A stretch of 64,000 bases of DNA from Clostridium_I sp963725425 (GTDB lineage: Bacteria > Bacillota > Clostridia > Clostridiales > Clostridiaceae): assembly GCA_963725425.1 (NCBI GenBank), contig CAVRYJ010000011.1:1-64000 (forward strand). The letters are read 5' to 3'. The notes under the pieces were generated by a model. That model had not been told where the DNA came from, made no database searches, and worked only from the letters and a program-made list of their open reading frames with translations. Positions 37,123-47,331 of this stretch are shown here, in pieces. The translations under genes and the position numbers were made by a program. The stretch's first letter is position 1, and each line of letters opens with the position of its first letter.

Positions 37123-38370
37123 TTAAATAAATATTTTTTTTAGCATGGATTGCTTGAAATTTTCCAACTTTTCTATATCACACTGATAAAGGGTGATAAG
37201 GTTGTCAAGATGCTCAAATAAACCGGCAATTTTTGTCTGCTCATCATAACTCGGAAGTATCACTAAACCTAATAGTGCATTATCATCGCTGACCTTCATA
37301 TCGTTTTTTGCACCTTTATTCACTAACGGTTTTAGGTATCTATTCAAACGATAGTCCGACTCAAAATAATATTGGACAAAATTTGAATTTGTCATCTTAT
37401 TGGGATTATAAATAGCATATAGCGTTGACACTATGCCGGCTTTGCCTTTGTTTGTCTTGATGATTCCATAAGGATTTGCTTTTAGTGGAGACTTTGTATA
37501 TACAATATCTCCGATATTTACTATTCCATAATTTGAAACAGAAACACCTGCAAAACTGCGCCCCTGAAATTCAATTTGATTTACTATCCCAAAGCTTCCT
37601 GATACAGAAAGCACATCATCTTTAGTAAAACTATTAGATACATTCTTTTCATTGGATGTTTCAATATAATGATTAAGCTTGTTCTGCTCCCATACTCCAG
37701 TAAATCCCTTGAAACGAATTTCCGGAACATTGGCTCCATCTTTAGGAAACATTTTTTCGAGCATAGCTTTTTTGACTATTACCAGCTTGTCATACTTACG
37801 CTGATGAAGGGTGATTAAGTTGTTGAGGTTGGTCAAGAATTCTCCAATTTTCAACTGCTCTTTAAAATCCGGATATGGTATTGGCATTTCTATAAACACA
37901 GAGTCCTTAATTGAAAATCGGTCTGAACGAGCACCTGAATCACCATTCAGTTTCATAAAAGAATGCCAATATCTGCTTTTGAAATACTGTTCAAGAAAGG
38001 TATTATCTATGTCGTGAGTTCTAAAAACAGTATAAAGTGGCGACACTACACCATTCCTGCCTAGTTTGTTACGATTAATTGGTCCAACAGGAGCGAAATT
38101 TGAAATTCGAGGATTGTAAACGAAATCCTCATTTTTAACTACATAATAGCCTTCCAAGTTTTCAATATTTGATATGTCGTGGTCAAAAAAATCTCGTTGG
38201 CTGATAATCCCGAACTCTGCGGAGTTTGTAAAAGTTTCTGTAAATTGCAGAGCTGCATTCTTTTCTATAACTTTATCTGATATATCAGATAGCTTACGCT
38301 GTTCCCAATCATCGGTGAATCCAGTGAAGCGAATCTCTGGTTTTTTATCTTTTCCAGCCATATCATTCAC
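37123..38370 (-). CDS. hsdS: Type I restriction-modification specificity subunit S (HsdS)
   Basis: A 415-aa protein with two target recognition domains. Each begins with a PEIRFxGFTxxWEQxKL segment (near residues 11 and ~205) and ends with a conserved coiled-coil repeat (LDNLITLYQCDIEKLENFKQ and the similar NNLITLHQRKYDKLV). It would dictate a bipartite DNA target for the methyltransferase and nuclease. The start overlaps the end of hsdM by 8 bp, indicating coupling. No truncation is seen. Confidence 0.93.
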   Translation of the reverse strand: MNDMAGKDKKPEIRFTGFTDDWEQRKLSDISDKVIEKNAALQFTETFTNSAEFGIISQRDFFDHDISNIENLEGYYVVKNEDFVYNPRISNFAPVGPINRNKLGRNGVVSPLYTVFRTHDIDNTFLEQYFKSRYWHSFMKLNGDSGARSDRFSIKDSVFIEMPIPYPDFKEQLKIGEFLTNLNNLITLHQRKYDKLVIVKKAMLEKMFPKDGANVPEIRFKGFTGVWEQNKLNHYIETSNEKNVSNSFTKDDVLSVSGSFGIVNQIEFQGRSFAGVSVSNYGIVNIGDIVYTKSPLKANPYGIIKTNKGKAGIVSTLYAIYNPNKMTNSNFVQYYFESDYRLNRYLKPLVNKGAKNDMKVSDDNALLGLVILPSYDEQTKIAGLFEHLDNLITLYQCDIEKLENFKQSMLKKIFI

Positions 38371-39632
38371 CTTTTAACAGCGCCTGGAACTCGCTGAGAC
38401 CTTTCATATCATACTCGTTGCCGACGAATTCATCAATGAGCGCCGAGAGAGTAGATTCCGATTCCTGTATCTCCGATTCGACCGCAGAGTATATGACAGC
38501 ATATTTTTTAGAAAGGGTTTTGACCTTGTCTACTAGCACATGAATTACCAAATTGGGAAGTTGCTCAATACTCTCCGTAAGCGGAAGAATCCATTTTTGC
38601 TCAAGCAGTTCAAACGTTTGTTCGTCGGAAAGCGATTCAATGGTTTCCTTTGTTTTCATATGCAATGCAGTGGTAGCCGTTTTTAACTGTGTTTTTATTT
38701 CTTTTTCTTCTGTCATCAGCTTGCTTACTTTCATAATTTTTGCTTCAAAAGCTTCTTCCGGGAATTTAAAAGCGGATTGAAGCTCTGCTAAATATGCATT
38801 TACTGCATTTTTAGCATATGTGCCATCATTGCCTGCTTCCATATTGGACCATACAACATCGTCGTTTTCGCTGATAAAGGTAAGTTTGTCAGCTTTCTTG
38901 GAAAGTGCTATATAAACATTAAGAGCCTTAATTTCCGTTGTGTCCACATCTGTATAGATTTCTTTGAGTTTATCACCGACTTCTTTTGCTCCAAACGAAT
39001 CGTTGGAGTAGTTTGTCACGCTTGAATTCTTTTCTTCTTCGGAAAGTGAGTCGAGCATTTCATCATATTCAGAGGAGATTTCGGCAAGACGGCCCTCGTT
39101 TTGCTTAAGAGCTTCATATTCGGCCGAAAGTAGTGTCCGCTGAACTAGTTCAAACTGAATAACATGACCGACCCAACCATCCTGTACCTCTTCATCTTTG
39201 CCGTTCTTCTTCTTAATTACCATGTTGGGATCAACCTTTTTAACTGCGTTAAAGCCCTCTGTCTGAATTACTTCAAGGTCAACAGATATTTTTGCCCACT
39301 CGTCATCAAGCAATTGATATGCTTCATATCTGTTAATAATGGGAATGGAAGCAAGGCGAGCAAAAATGTCAGTACTCAAAACAACCTCTTCTTTTGAAAT
39401 ATTGAGACTTGCCATATTCGTTATCAGCTCGGTTTTCAAGAAACTGTCGAAGTCTCCGAAAGCTCCTATGAAATTGTTAATAAAAGCTTTTACGGCAGGA
39501 TGCTCAACGACAATCTGCTCAATATTGCCGACCGCCAACTCAGCGTAAGGACCCCATAGCCATCAAGCTAAGCAATATTGAATGATTTTATGTTCACATC
39601 AAATGCTATATTTTTACAATAGATATTTATTT

Positions 39633-41389
39633 GTAACTATTCAGCTATTAAAATAAATTTCATTTAGTGCTATTATTAATTTATTGAAAAAAACTCTTCC
39701 ATTTATCATTGATTTTTGGTAATATAAATCCTATCTTGCAAAAACTAATGATAAGGTGGTGACACATCGTGACTGAAAGCCATATTACTGAGATTTACAA
39801 CCAAGGTATATCTCAAGTTATAAGTGCTATTAACAAATTATCAAATGAAATTAATACACTAAATTCTCAAGTAGAATCACTTTCTAATGATAATATGGCT
39901 TTAAACGGGCGTGTTAAGTCATTAGAAAGTCAAATAAATAAAAATAGTAATAACAGCAGTAAGCCACCATCATCAGATGGATTCAAAAGAAAACTAAGAG
40001 TTTAAGGACTAAATCAGGTAAACGACCTGGCGGTCAGGAAGGTCATGAAGGGTCAACCTTGAGTATAAATGACAATCCTGATGAAATTAAAATTCATAGT
40101 CTAGAAAAATGTATTGAATGCGGAGCATCTTTAAAAGATACATCGCTTGAAAGATATATTGTTCGCCAAGTTATAGATATACCTGAAATAAAAGCTAAAA
40201 CTACAGAGCATAGAGCAGAAGTAAAAATATGTCCACAATGCAAATGTAAAAATACCGCTAGGTTCCCTGATGGGATTATAAATACAGTTCAATATGGTGA
40301 AAAGTTAAAGGCTATAGCTGTTTATTTAACACAATATCAGCTAATTCCATATAAAAGAAGTGCTGAACTTATTGAAGATTTATTTAACCATCATCTGAGC
40401 CAAGGAAGTATAGTTACATTTAATGAAAGCTGTTATGGAAAATTACGGCCTATAGAGGATAATATTAAAAATAGTATTATCTCATCTACTGGTGCTGTTC
40501 ACTTTGATGAGACTGGTATGTATGTAGAGAAAAAGCGTAAATGGCTTCACGTTGCTTCAAATGGAAACCTTACTTTCTATGCATGTCATGAAAAACGAGG
40601 TAAAGAAGCAACTGATGAAATTGGAATACTCTCAAAATTCACTGGTACGGCAGTACATGATGGTTTTAAAACATATAATAAATACACCAACTGTAGTCAT
40701 GCTCTATGCAATGCTCATATATTAAGGGAACTTAATGCTATAACCGAGCTACAAAATCAAGAATGGGCAACGCCAATGAAAGATTTGTTAATTGAAATTA
40801 AGCGTGAAGTAGACTTAATCTTCAACAATTATCATGCTTTACCTATAAATAGACTTCAAGATTTTGAAGCAAAGTATGATAAAATACTTAACGCTGGTTT
40901 TGATGAAGACTATTCTAAAAATATTGAATTATACTCTCAGAAGAAGGTTAAAAGGAGTGTAAGTCTTAATTTACTTAATAGATTATGTGGATATAAAAAT
41001 CAAGTTCTTGCTTTCATGTATGATTTTGATATTCCCTTTGACAATAACCAAGCGGAACGAGATTTACGCATGGCTAAGGTGAAACAAAAAATTTCTGGAA
41101 CTTTTAGAAGTCCAGCAGGAGCAAATGCTTTCACTAGAATTAGGGGATATGTATCTACTGTAAGAAAACAAGGTAATAATGCTTTAGACTGTATAAAATC
41201 AGTATTTACAGCAAATCCAATAGACCCAACTTTAGATTTAAAAGCTCCGATAAAAGAGGTGTAATCACCTCTTTTTAGTGTGCAGAAAATTAATATCATC
41301 ATACTACCCTCAAATACACAAAATATTTGAGGGTAGTACGTTTTTTGAGCACACATATATTTTATACAAAATAGTAGCTGAATAGTTAC
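39633..41389 (+). mobile_element. IS66-family element nested in the IS4 element
   Basis: 1757 bp with inverted ends GTAACTATTCAGCTA (39633) and TAGCTGAATAGTTAC (to 41389). The 8-bp direct duplication ATTTATTT at 39625-39632 and 41390-41397 is the length expected for IS66. It carries a single large transposase gene without the accessory tnpA/tnpB genes. Confidence 0.92.
39769..41264 (+). pseudogene. IS66-family transposase with one frameshift
   Basis: The first 78 codons from GTG (ribosome binding site AAGGTGGTG) hold a coiled coil and the NNSSKPPSSDGFKRK motif. After a 1-nt shift near 40000 the other frame gives TKSGKRPGGQEGHEG, a zinc-finger region (CIECGASL, CPQCKC) and the DDE core with VHFDETGMYVEKKRKWLHVA, VHDGFKTYNKY and DNNQAERDLRMAKVKQKISG. 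All catalytic residues appear present. Joined, the protein would be ~500 aa, normal for the family. The shift may inactivate it or reflect a sequence error. Confidence 0.88.
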
Positions 41390-41496
41390 ATTTATTTTTA
41401 TGAGTTTCAATGGTGTTTATAAGTATTCAAATAATTTTAGTGTACACAAAAAGAAGCACTTATACAGTGGAAATTTTACAGTTTTATTAATTTGTT

Positions 41497-42939
41497 TTAT
41501 GCTGCAAATTTAACTTTAGCTGATGTTCGTTTATAGCAAACTCCTAGAATATCAAAAACAGTTTTCTTGTGCTTCTTATGCGATTTAAGTCCATTCTTAA
41601 CTACGTTTTCAAACATTAACTTTAATATATTGAAAGTTTCACTAGGAAATTTTATAAGCTCAAAGTATAGAAAATCAATATATTCATGGACTATCTCAGA
41701 AGTTTTCATTTCACTAGCTTCAAACCTTTTATTTTGTATAACTAAGGCTCTCATTTTGAACATTATAGTGGAGCTTAGCATTAACAAAATAAGTTTTCCA
41801 TAAAGCTGGCATTGAAATCGTTCTATTTTAACTTGTTTTACGTCATGTATATGAAATATGGATTTCCACGTTTTAAAAATTATTTCCACCTGCCAGCGCA
41901 AGGAGTAAAACTCATGAACTTGTTCTGCAGTTAGAACTTCTTGCATAACATTTGTTATATAAATAGATATTCCTAATAATTGAATGGTGTTATCACTCTT
42001 TTTTATACCTTTCTTTTTAGCATTTTTTTTGCACTTTCGGAACCTTTTTTCCAATTGATCACTTGTTAATTTATATAAAATGAGTCTTGTTTTTAGCTTT
42101 TTTCCCTCACCTACATAGATGTTCTTAATTTCATAATGCTCTCCATCACTCATTTGTTTCATTATTTCAGAAATATAGATTCTTTTAAAAAGACTTGATT
42201 TTTTAGGGGTACCATTTTTGTAATACTCTATTTCATTACTTTTTATATACACTGCTATATTAGATTTGAGCCTTGATATATAAAAGGCTTTTTTCTTTTC
42301 TATGTCTAAAAAATCTTCAAAGCTAAAATACCCAAGATCTCTTAGAATAAGGTCGCCTGCTTTGATTGTCTCTCTTATCTTACTTCCAAAGGTATTGTCA
42401 TTTGCTGATCCAGCGCCTACGGCTACATTAAGGAAATTCCCTGATTTTAATTCATATTCAAGTTGTATTTTCACGCCTGATGGTTGAGAGCATCCACCCG
42501 ATCCGGGATAGGTATTTTTATAGCTTTCTGGTACTTGAAAAGAAGTAGAGTCAAGTATTCTTATTCGTTTGAAATATTCATCCCATATACTTGGTATACA
42601 AGTGTTATTTGTTATCGTTTGTCGTAATAATTTCTGAAAAATCTTCTTTAAAAACTTCACGCACCTTTTATTCAAACGCTGATCTAATGCTTGACTAGAA
42701 ATAACTATACCTATTTTTGCACTAAGTTTTGTACATAAGGTAACCAGTGTATTTTTTGCTACTTCTACATCCATAAAACTGCACAAGCAAATGAAGTCAC
42801 ATGCATTGATTTTGCCTTTTCTTCTCACAAAACCTGTTTCTCTTGCTATTTCTTCAATGTCTCCTTTTGAAAAACATTTTTTAAGTTCATCTGAAAAAAG
42901 ATTTATATCTTCATCCAATGTTAATTTTTCTTCTGTCAT
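41497..42939 (-). CDS. IS4-family transposase (copy 1)
   Basis: A 480-aa DDE transposase. RIRILDSTSFQVPESYKN (first Asp), LILRDLGYFSFEDF (second Asp) and FYSLRWQVEIIFKTWKS (the Y-x2-R-x3-E-x6-K signature of IS4) are in order. It is intact and about 93% identical by eye to copy 2 at 60716-62158, and transcribed away from the nested IS66. It probably can mobilise both copies in trans. Confidence 0.93.
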   Translation of the reverse strand: MTEEKLTLDEDINLFSDELKKCFSKGDIEEIARETGFVRRKGKINACDFICLCSFMDVEVAKNTLVTLCTKLSAKIGIVISSQALDQRLNKRCVKFLKKIFQKLLRQTITNNTCIPSIWDEYFKRIRILDSTSFQVPESYKNTYPGSGGCSQPSGVKIQLEYELKSGNFLNVAVGAGSANDNTFGSKIRETIKAGDLILRDLGYFSFEDFLDIEKKKAFYISRLKSNIAVYIKSNEIEYYKNGTPKKSSLFKRIYISEIMKQMSDGEHYEIKNIYVGEGKKLKTRLILYKLTSDQLEKRFRKCKKNAKKKGIKKSDNTIQLLGISIYITNVMQEVLTAEQVHEFYSLRWQVEIIFKTWKSIFHIHDVKQVKIERFQCQLYGKLILLMLSSTIMFKMRALVIQNKRFEASEMKTSEIVHEYIDFLYFELIKFPSETFNILKLMFENVVKNGLKSHKKHKKTVFDILGVCYKRTSAKVKFAA

Positions 42940-44611
42940 TTATACGTTCCCCCATTGATGTGTTTTTATTGTCACTTTAATGGTAACATTTTTTACAAAT
43001 GAGGGGCTTTATTTTTATAGAGTTTTGTTAGCTTGATGGCTATGCGTAAGGACCCACACCTTTTATAAACAGTGCCTCTTTTAATTCCGAGAAAGCACTC
43101 CAGTACTCGCTAAATTCAGCAATTTCGCTCATGGGAATGCCACCGAACATGGAAGCATAAATGTCCCATTTTTCTGCGCCTTCAGAGGAGTCAACATATC
43201 TCGGAATATTCAAGTTGTATTCATTTCCGCGAATTTCTTCACGGCTGACTTTCCTTGAGAATTTGTCAATATCGGCTCTGGCAGTTATGGCATCAACAAT
43301 CTTTTTAATATCAGATTCTCTGAGCTTATTGTTCTTGCCAGCTTTAATAAAACCTTTAGATGCATCAACAATCAAAACATCGGTATTCTCACGCTTTTGC
43401 TTCAAAACCATGATGATTGTTGGCATCCCCGTGCCAAAGAACATATTGGTAGGAAGTCCAATAATAGCATCAATGTTATTGCCTTCAATCAGATTTTTTC
43501 GAATCTCGCCCTCTTCACCGCCACGGAATAAAACACCATGTGGGAGAACTATCGCCATTATGCCATCGGGCCTAATATGAAACAAGTCATGAAGCAAGAA
43601 AGCATAATCGGCTTTTGATTTCGGAGCAAGGCCAAAACGTGCATAACGAGGGTCTGTTTCCTTATTACTTGGGTCCCAATGCTGAGAATATGGAGGATTG
43701 GAAACAACTGCATCCACATAAAGCGGATTGTATGTTTCAATCGGGTTAGATTCATCAAAGTACGGCCAATCAGCTTCCAAAGTGTCACCGTTGCGGGTTA
43801 CGATATTATCCGGGAGGATGCCACGCATAACCAAATTCATACGAGTGAGATTGTAAGTATTCTGCTTCAGTTCCTGGGCATAGTATTTGATGTTATTTTC
43901 ATCATCAATATGCTTTGCAACGGAGCGGCCGATGTTTATCAGAAGGGAGCCCGAACCGCTCGTCGGGTCATAAATTTTGATTTCCTCCCTGTCCTTCAAA
44001 TGTCCCGCGACAATTTCTGACATAAGAAGAGATACTTCATGCGGTGTATAAAACTCGCCTGCCTTTTTTCCAGCATTTGCTGCAAACATGCTAATTAGAT
44101 ATTCATATATGAAACCAAGAACATCGTAGTCCTGTTTGCCATCCATAGGAATATCTCTAATCAGATAAATCAGATCGCTGATAGCTTTTGTTCGAGATGC
44201 GGAACTGTCACCGAGTTTGCTTAAACCGGTCTGCAAGGTATTAAATATACCCTCAAACACCTTCTTATGAGAGGGATTAATCAGACGGTTGAATGCTGAC
44301 AAGGCATCAGTGACATTAGACACATCAAAATCTTTGCCAATTTTAAGCCAAGTTGAGAACAAGTCCTCGTAGGCAATAAAGTATCCAGCATTTTCACGAA
44401 CATACTTTACGGTTTCGGCATCGTCTTCAATAAGAGCCTCGATGTCTTCCTGGGTAAAGCTGTTTTCTTTTAGAAACTTTATCTCCTTGTCTGAAAGGTA
44501 CTTATAAAATATGAAACCTAAAATGTAATCTTTATATTCGTTGGCCTCGATCTTTGAACGCATTTTATTAGCGGATTCCCATATTTTCGTGGCGAGCTGT
44601 TGCTTATTCAT

Positions 44612-45039
44612 GATAGTCCTCCTACAATTTCAAATTTTTTACGGTTTGTTGAAAGTTTCTTCATCACCTATATGTTTATATTCGGTGGTCAGTTTCTCTA
44701 CTTTTTCTACAGCACCATCCGACCGAAATTACTTGTAAATAACCCATAAGAAGTTAATCAACAGTCCTACTCACTAAGGTGATAGGCAATTGGATATAAA
44801 TATAAAATTTGGTTGTGATAGCATCCAATTTATGTTTGCTGATACCAATATCATACTGGCTACATCGAAGGATAGTAGCAATATTAGCTTATGTATACTT
44901 AATTAAAATAATTGCACCTGTCTAAACCGATACGGTTTCATTGTACTCTTTATTATTCTATTTTCCCATATTTTTCGATATATTTTATACAATTTCCCCT
45001 ATACCTTAGCACAAATACCCTTAAATTTTAATTCTGGGG
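44612..45039. other. Upstream region of hsdM
   Basis: AT-rich. On the minus strand 44645-44730 encodes a C-terminal scrap (FRSDGAVEKVEKLTTEYKH then IGDEETFNKP) just ahead of the hsdM ribosome binding site, perhaps the tail of a lost upstream gene. A G6/C6 palindrome (GGGGGGTGCCCCCC, 45036-45049) ends the region and borders the IS4 fragment. I did not find a confident hsdM promoter. Confidence 0.4.
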
Positions 45040-45228
45040 GGTGCCCCCCCATTTGCAAAAATGTTACTATTGTATACGTGGCTTTTTTTGTGTACAATAA
45101 AATCGTTGGAATGTTTACATATAATTACAATACACTATTGTAACTCATGAAAAGAAATATCAATTGTGAAAATATAGTATTTAGTAAGAACATAAACTCA
45201 TTCAATATTGCTTAGCTTGATGGCTATG
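45040..45228 (+). mobile_element. IS4-derived fragment without transposase
   Basis: About 190 bp combine a piece of the IS4 left end (CCCCCCATTTGCAAAAATGTTAC) fused directly to the right end (CGTGGCTTTTTTTGTGTACAATA through TTAGCTTGATGGCTATG at 45228). The outermost left inverted repeat is missing. It is an internally deleted relative of the two full IS4 copies nearby. Confidence 0.75.
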
Positions 45229-45899
45229 GAGTACTGGCAGCGAAACGCTGAAATTATACTCCTATGTATCTTTTGCAATTTTAACTAAACTATGACATCA
45301 AATATATCACGAATTAAATCTATCAGTAAATAAAACGTTGTACAGGTTCAATACATTTACTTTGAATTATTTACCTTATAAATTTACTCATGAAATGGCT
45401 TAAAGCCTTATCTTAAGAGGCTAAAACAATAAAGTAAATAATACGTTCGTTTATTTTACCCAATAATCTAGAGCTTAGAGTATATTTTCCGCTTAAAGAT
45501 GCCTGCACCCCATTTATAAATAATTGCAATGTGGAACAATTGAGTTTGATTTAACAACTGATAGTAGCTCTATTTCACTATTATCAAAAATTGAGACAGG
45601 AGAAATTATTTTTAGTGTTCAAATAATTGATGGAAACAATATAAGTAATATAAAATTGAGTGGGCAATCCGTTAAGATAATTAGTAAATGTAATAAAACA
45701 AAATGGCTTATAAATGATTTTTATGAGAATTAGAGACATAATGTAAAAAAATGTCCTAATATATATACAGGAATTTTACTTAAAGTTTTCAATATATTAT
45801 TATATTATGAATAAAATAAACTTTACACCATAACTTACAATTGTTACAATACTTATTAATATAAAAAAATGTCGAATACATTTTATTGGAGGTATTGAT
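45229..45899. other. Spacer with a short possible coding remnant (45524-45733)
   Basis: The plus-strand frame at 45524-45733 (69 codons, TTG start, no ribosome binding site) has plausible codon use and a beta-rich pattern (GEIIFSVQIIDGNNISNIKL) but an upstream stop and no recognisable family. It is most likely the 3' remnant of a lost gene. The remainder has no supported feature. Confidence 0.35.
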
Positions 45900-46778
45900 A
45901 TGATAGATAACATGGAGATTATGGTCGGTGAAAAGGTTGGTGACGAAATTGTTTTTAAAGGTCATGTCTATGATAAAGTTAAAGATGGTTTTTGTGCGAA
46001 TGAAGGTTGGAGTCATGTAATAATATATAAAGGTCATAAATACAAATTTAGTGATTTATTGGACTTATATTATAAAAAAGCTGATGATGGCGAAGTTGTT
46101 GAAATATTACCTGATATTAAAATGGAACAAAACAAATTAGATAAAAAATGGTTTCAATTAGGGCGCAATAATGGATTTGAATGGGAATTTAGAATCAACT
46201 TAAATACCAAACTATCTATTGAAATATATTATGAGCCACTTCCTATTGACATGGAAAAGCCAAAAATATTATGGATCAGTGGGAAAGCAAGAGAGAATGA
46301 TGAAAAAGGAAAAAAACTTAAAATACATTGGAATAATGATACACATTTTTTTTCAGAATCTGTTCTTAAAGAAATACCTGTTAAAGATATGGTTAATTAT
46401 CCTGATATGTTAGGAAAAGGAGTAAATGGTTGCGTACAGTTATATAATTATATGCAAAAAGGTTTATACATTCCGATGGATGAATCGAATGGGGAATTTA
46501 CACTTAATGATGTCTTAACAAATTCGGCTAATTATGAAGAACAAATTGATGAGTGCATGAATTCAGAATATTGTGGATATCTTTATAAGAAATATAATAA
46601 TGGTTCTTTGAAAGAATTAGATGATCATGTTAGGTTGAATGAAGTCGATGGAAAATTTTATTTGGGTAGTAATGGATATCATAGAATTTGCCTATTGAAA
46701 AGAATTAAGGCTGATAGGATATATGCTAAAGTTGATGTATGGAAGAAAAGAGATAGTATATCCAAAAAAACGGTATAA
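45900..46778 (+). CDS. Unrecognised 292-aa protein with a ParB/Srx-like C-terminal motif
   Basis: It starts at an ATG with a strong TTGGAGGT ribosome binding site, has good codon use and ends before a terminator, so it is a real gene. Residues ~1-70 form a small beta-rich domain (GDEIVFKGHVYDKV). The middle part is unknown. The end, VDGKFYLGSNGYHRICLLKRIKADRIYAKV, resembles the G-x-H-R motif of ParB/sulfiredoxin-like folds. No signal peptide or membrane segment. It stands alone between mobile elements, next to the defence region, so a role in conflict or plasmid biology is only a guess. Confidence 0.75.
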   Translation: MIDNMEIMVGEKVGDEIVFKGHVYDKVKDGFCANEGWSHVIIYKGHKYKFSDLLDLYYKKADDGEVVEILPDIKMEQNKLDKKWFQLGRNNGFEWEFRINLNTKLSIEIYYEPLPIDMEKPKILWISGKARENDEKGKKLKIHWNNDTHFFSESVLKEIPVKDMVNYPDMLGKGVNGCVQLYNYMQKGLYIPMDESNGEFTLNDVLTNSANYEEQIDECMNSEYCGYLYKKYNNGSLKELDDHVRLNEVDGKFYLGSNGYHRICLLKRIKADRIYAKVDVWKKRDSISKKTV

Positions 46779-46818
46779 TCAAAAGGCGTGCCAAACGGTG
46801 AGTTCTTTTATGTAAAAA

Positions 46819-46858
46819 AATAACGCCTAGAGCATTGTGCCCCAGGTGTTATTTTATC
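46819..46858 (+). terminator. Rho-independent terminator after the 292-aa gene
   Basis: AATAACGCCT pairs with AGGTGTTATT (one G-U pair), with a partly paired 15-base loop, and is followed by TTATCTTTT. It lies 40 bp past the stop. From 46860 to 47190 there is only AT-rich DNA with coding scraps on the plus strand around 47000-47130. Confidence 0.7.
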
Positions 46859-47331
46859 TTTTATAATACTTATCCCTAAGTTCACGCTGCTGCAGCTTGG
46901 GTATTTTTGCTCATCACACCGAAAAGGGGGAATAGGCAAATTATTTAAACAAACTTCTTTAAATATTCTATTCCAAGTTCCAAATCACTCTTTTTAATAT
47001 TCTCTCTGCAGCTTGTACCCTACTAGATAACAATACAGAGTTTAAATATTACTTTGACAAACTAACAGCTCAAGAGCAAAATAGATTTAAAAATTACCCA
47101 ATATATAGATTGTATTCAAAATCAAATAGTATCTAAGGGTTTTTATTATCCTCAGATGAATAATGCATCTCACCTTGCATGGGTGACCTATTATAAAGTG
47201 TCACATAAAAGTATACAAGCTAGGTAGCACACTTATATTGGTTATTTTTAAGGATTTATAATGGTTTTTCTTATGCTCCTTTATGTAACTGAATACTATA
47301 GTATTCCATTACACAAAAAACATAATATAAA

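Larger units (their letters stand above)
39555..43044 (-). mobile_element. IS4-family element (IS231-like), interrupted by an IS66-family element
   Basis: The ends are CATAGCCATCAAGCTAA (39555) and its reverse complement at 43044. An 11-bp target duplication, CGTAAGGACCC, lies at 39544-39554 and 43045-43055. Subtracting the nested IS66 and its 8-bp duplication leaves 1725 bp, exactly the length of the uninterrupted copy at 60611-62335. The transposase gene (41497-42939) is untouched, so the interruption lies between it and the left end. Confidence 0.93.
38363..44611 (-). pseudogene. hsdM: Type I DNA methyltransferase HsdM, split by a composite IS insertion
   Basis: The 5' part (43045-44611) encodes HsdM_N and the N6-adenine methyltransferase domain: TSGSGSLLINIGRSVAKHID, the catalytic VVSNPPYSQHW, HGVLFRGGEEGEIRKNLIEG. 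It runs to GVGPYA, where the element adds a stop. The 3' part (38363-39543) continues PYAELAVGNIEQIVVEHPAV through a long helical C-terminal region. Removing 39544-43044 (element plus one copy of the target duplication) restores a continuous 916-codon frame (915 aa), so the gene was intact before insertion. It is first of the hsdMSR operon and has a GTAGGAGGA ribosome binding site. Polar effects on hsdS and hsdR are likely. Confidence 0.93.

Noticed and set aside
39339..39548. Plus-strand ORFs opposite the 3' half of hsdM
   Set aside because: The minus frame continues the HsdM reading frame exactly across the target duplication; the plus ORFs are shadows.
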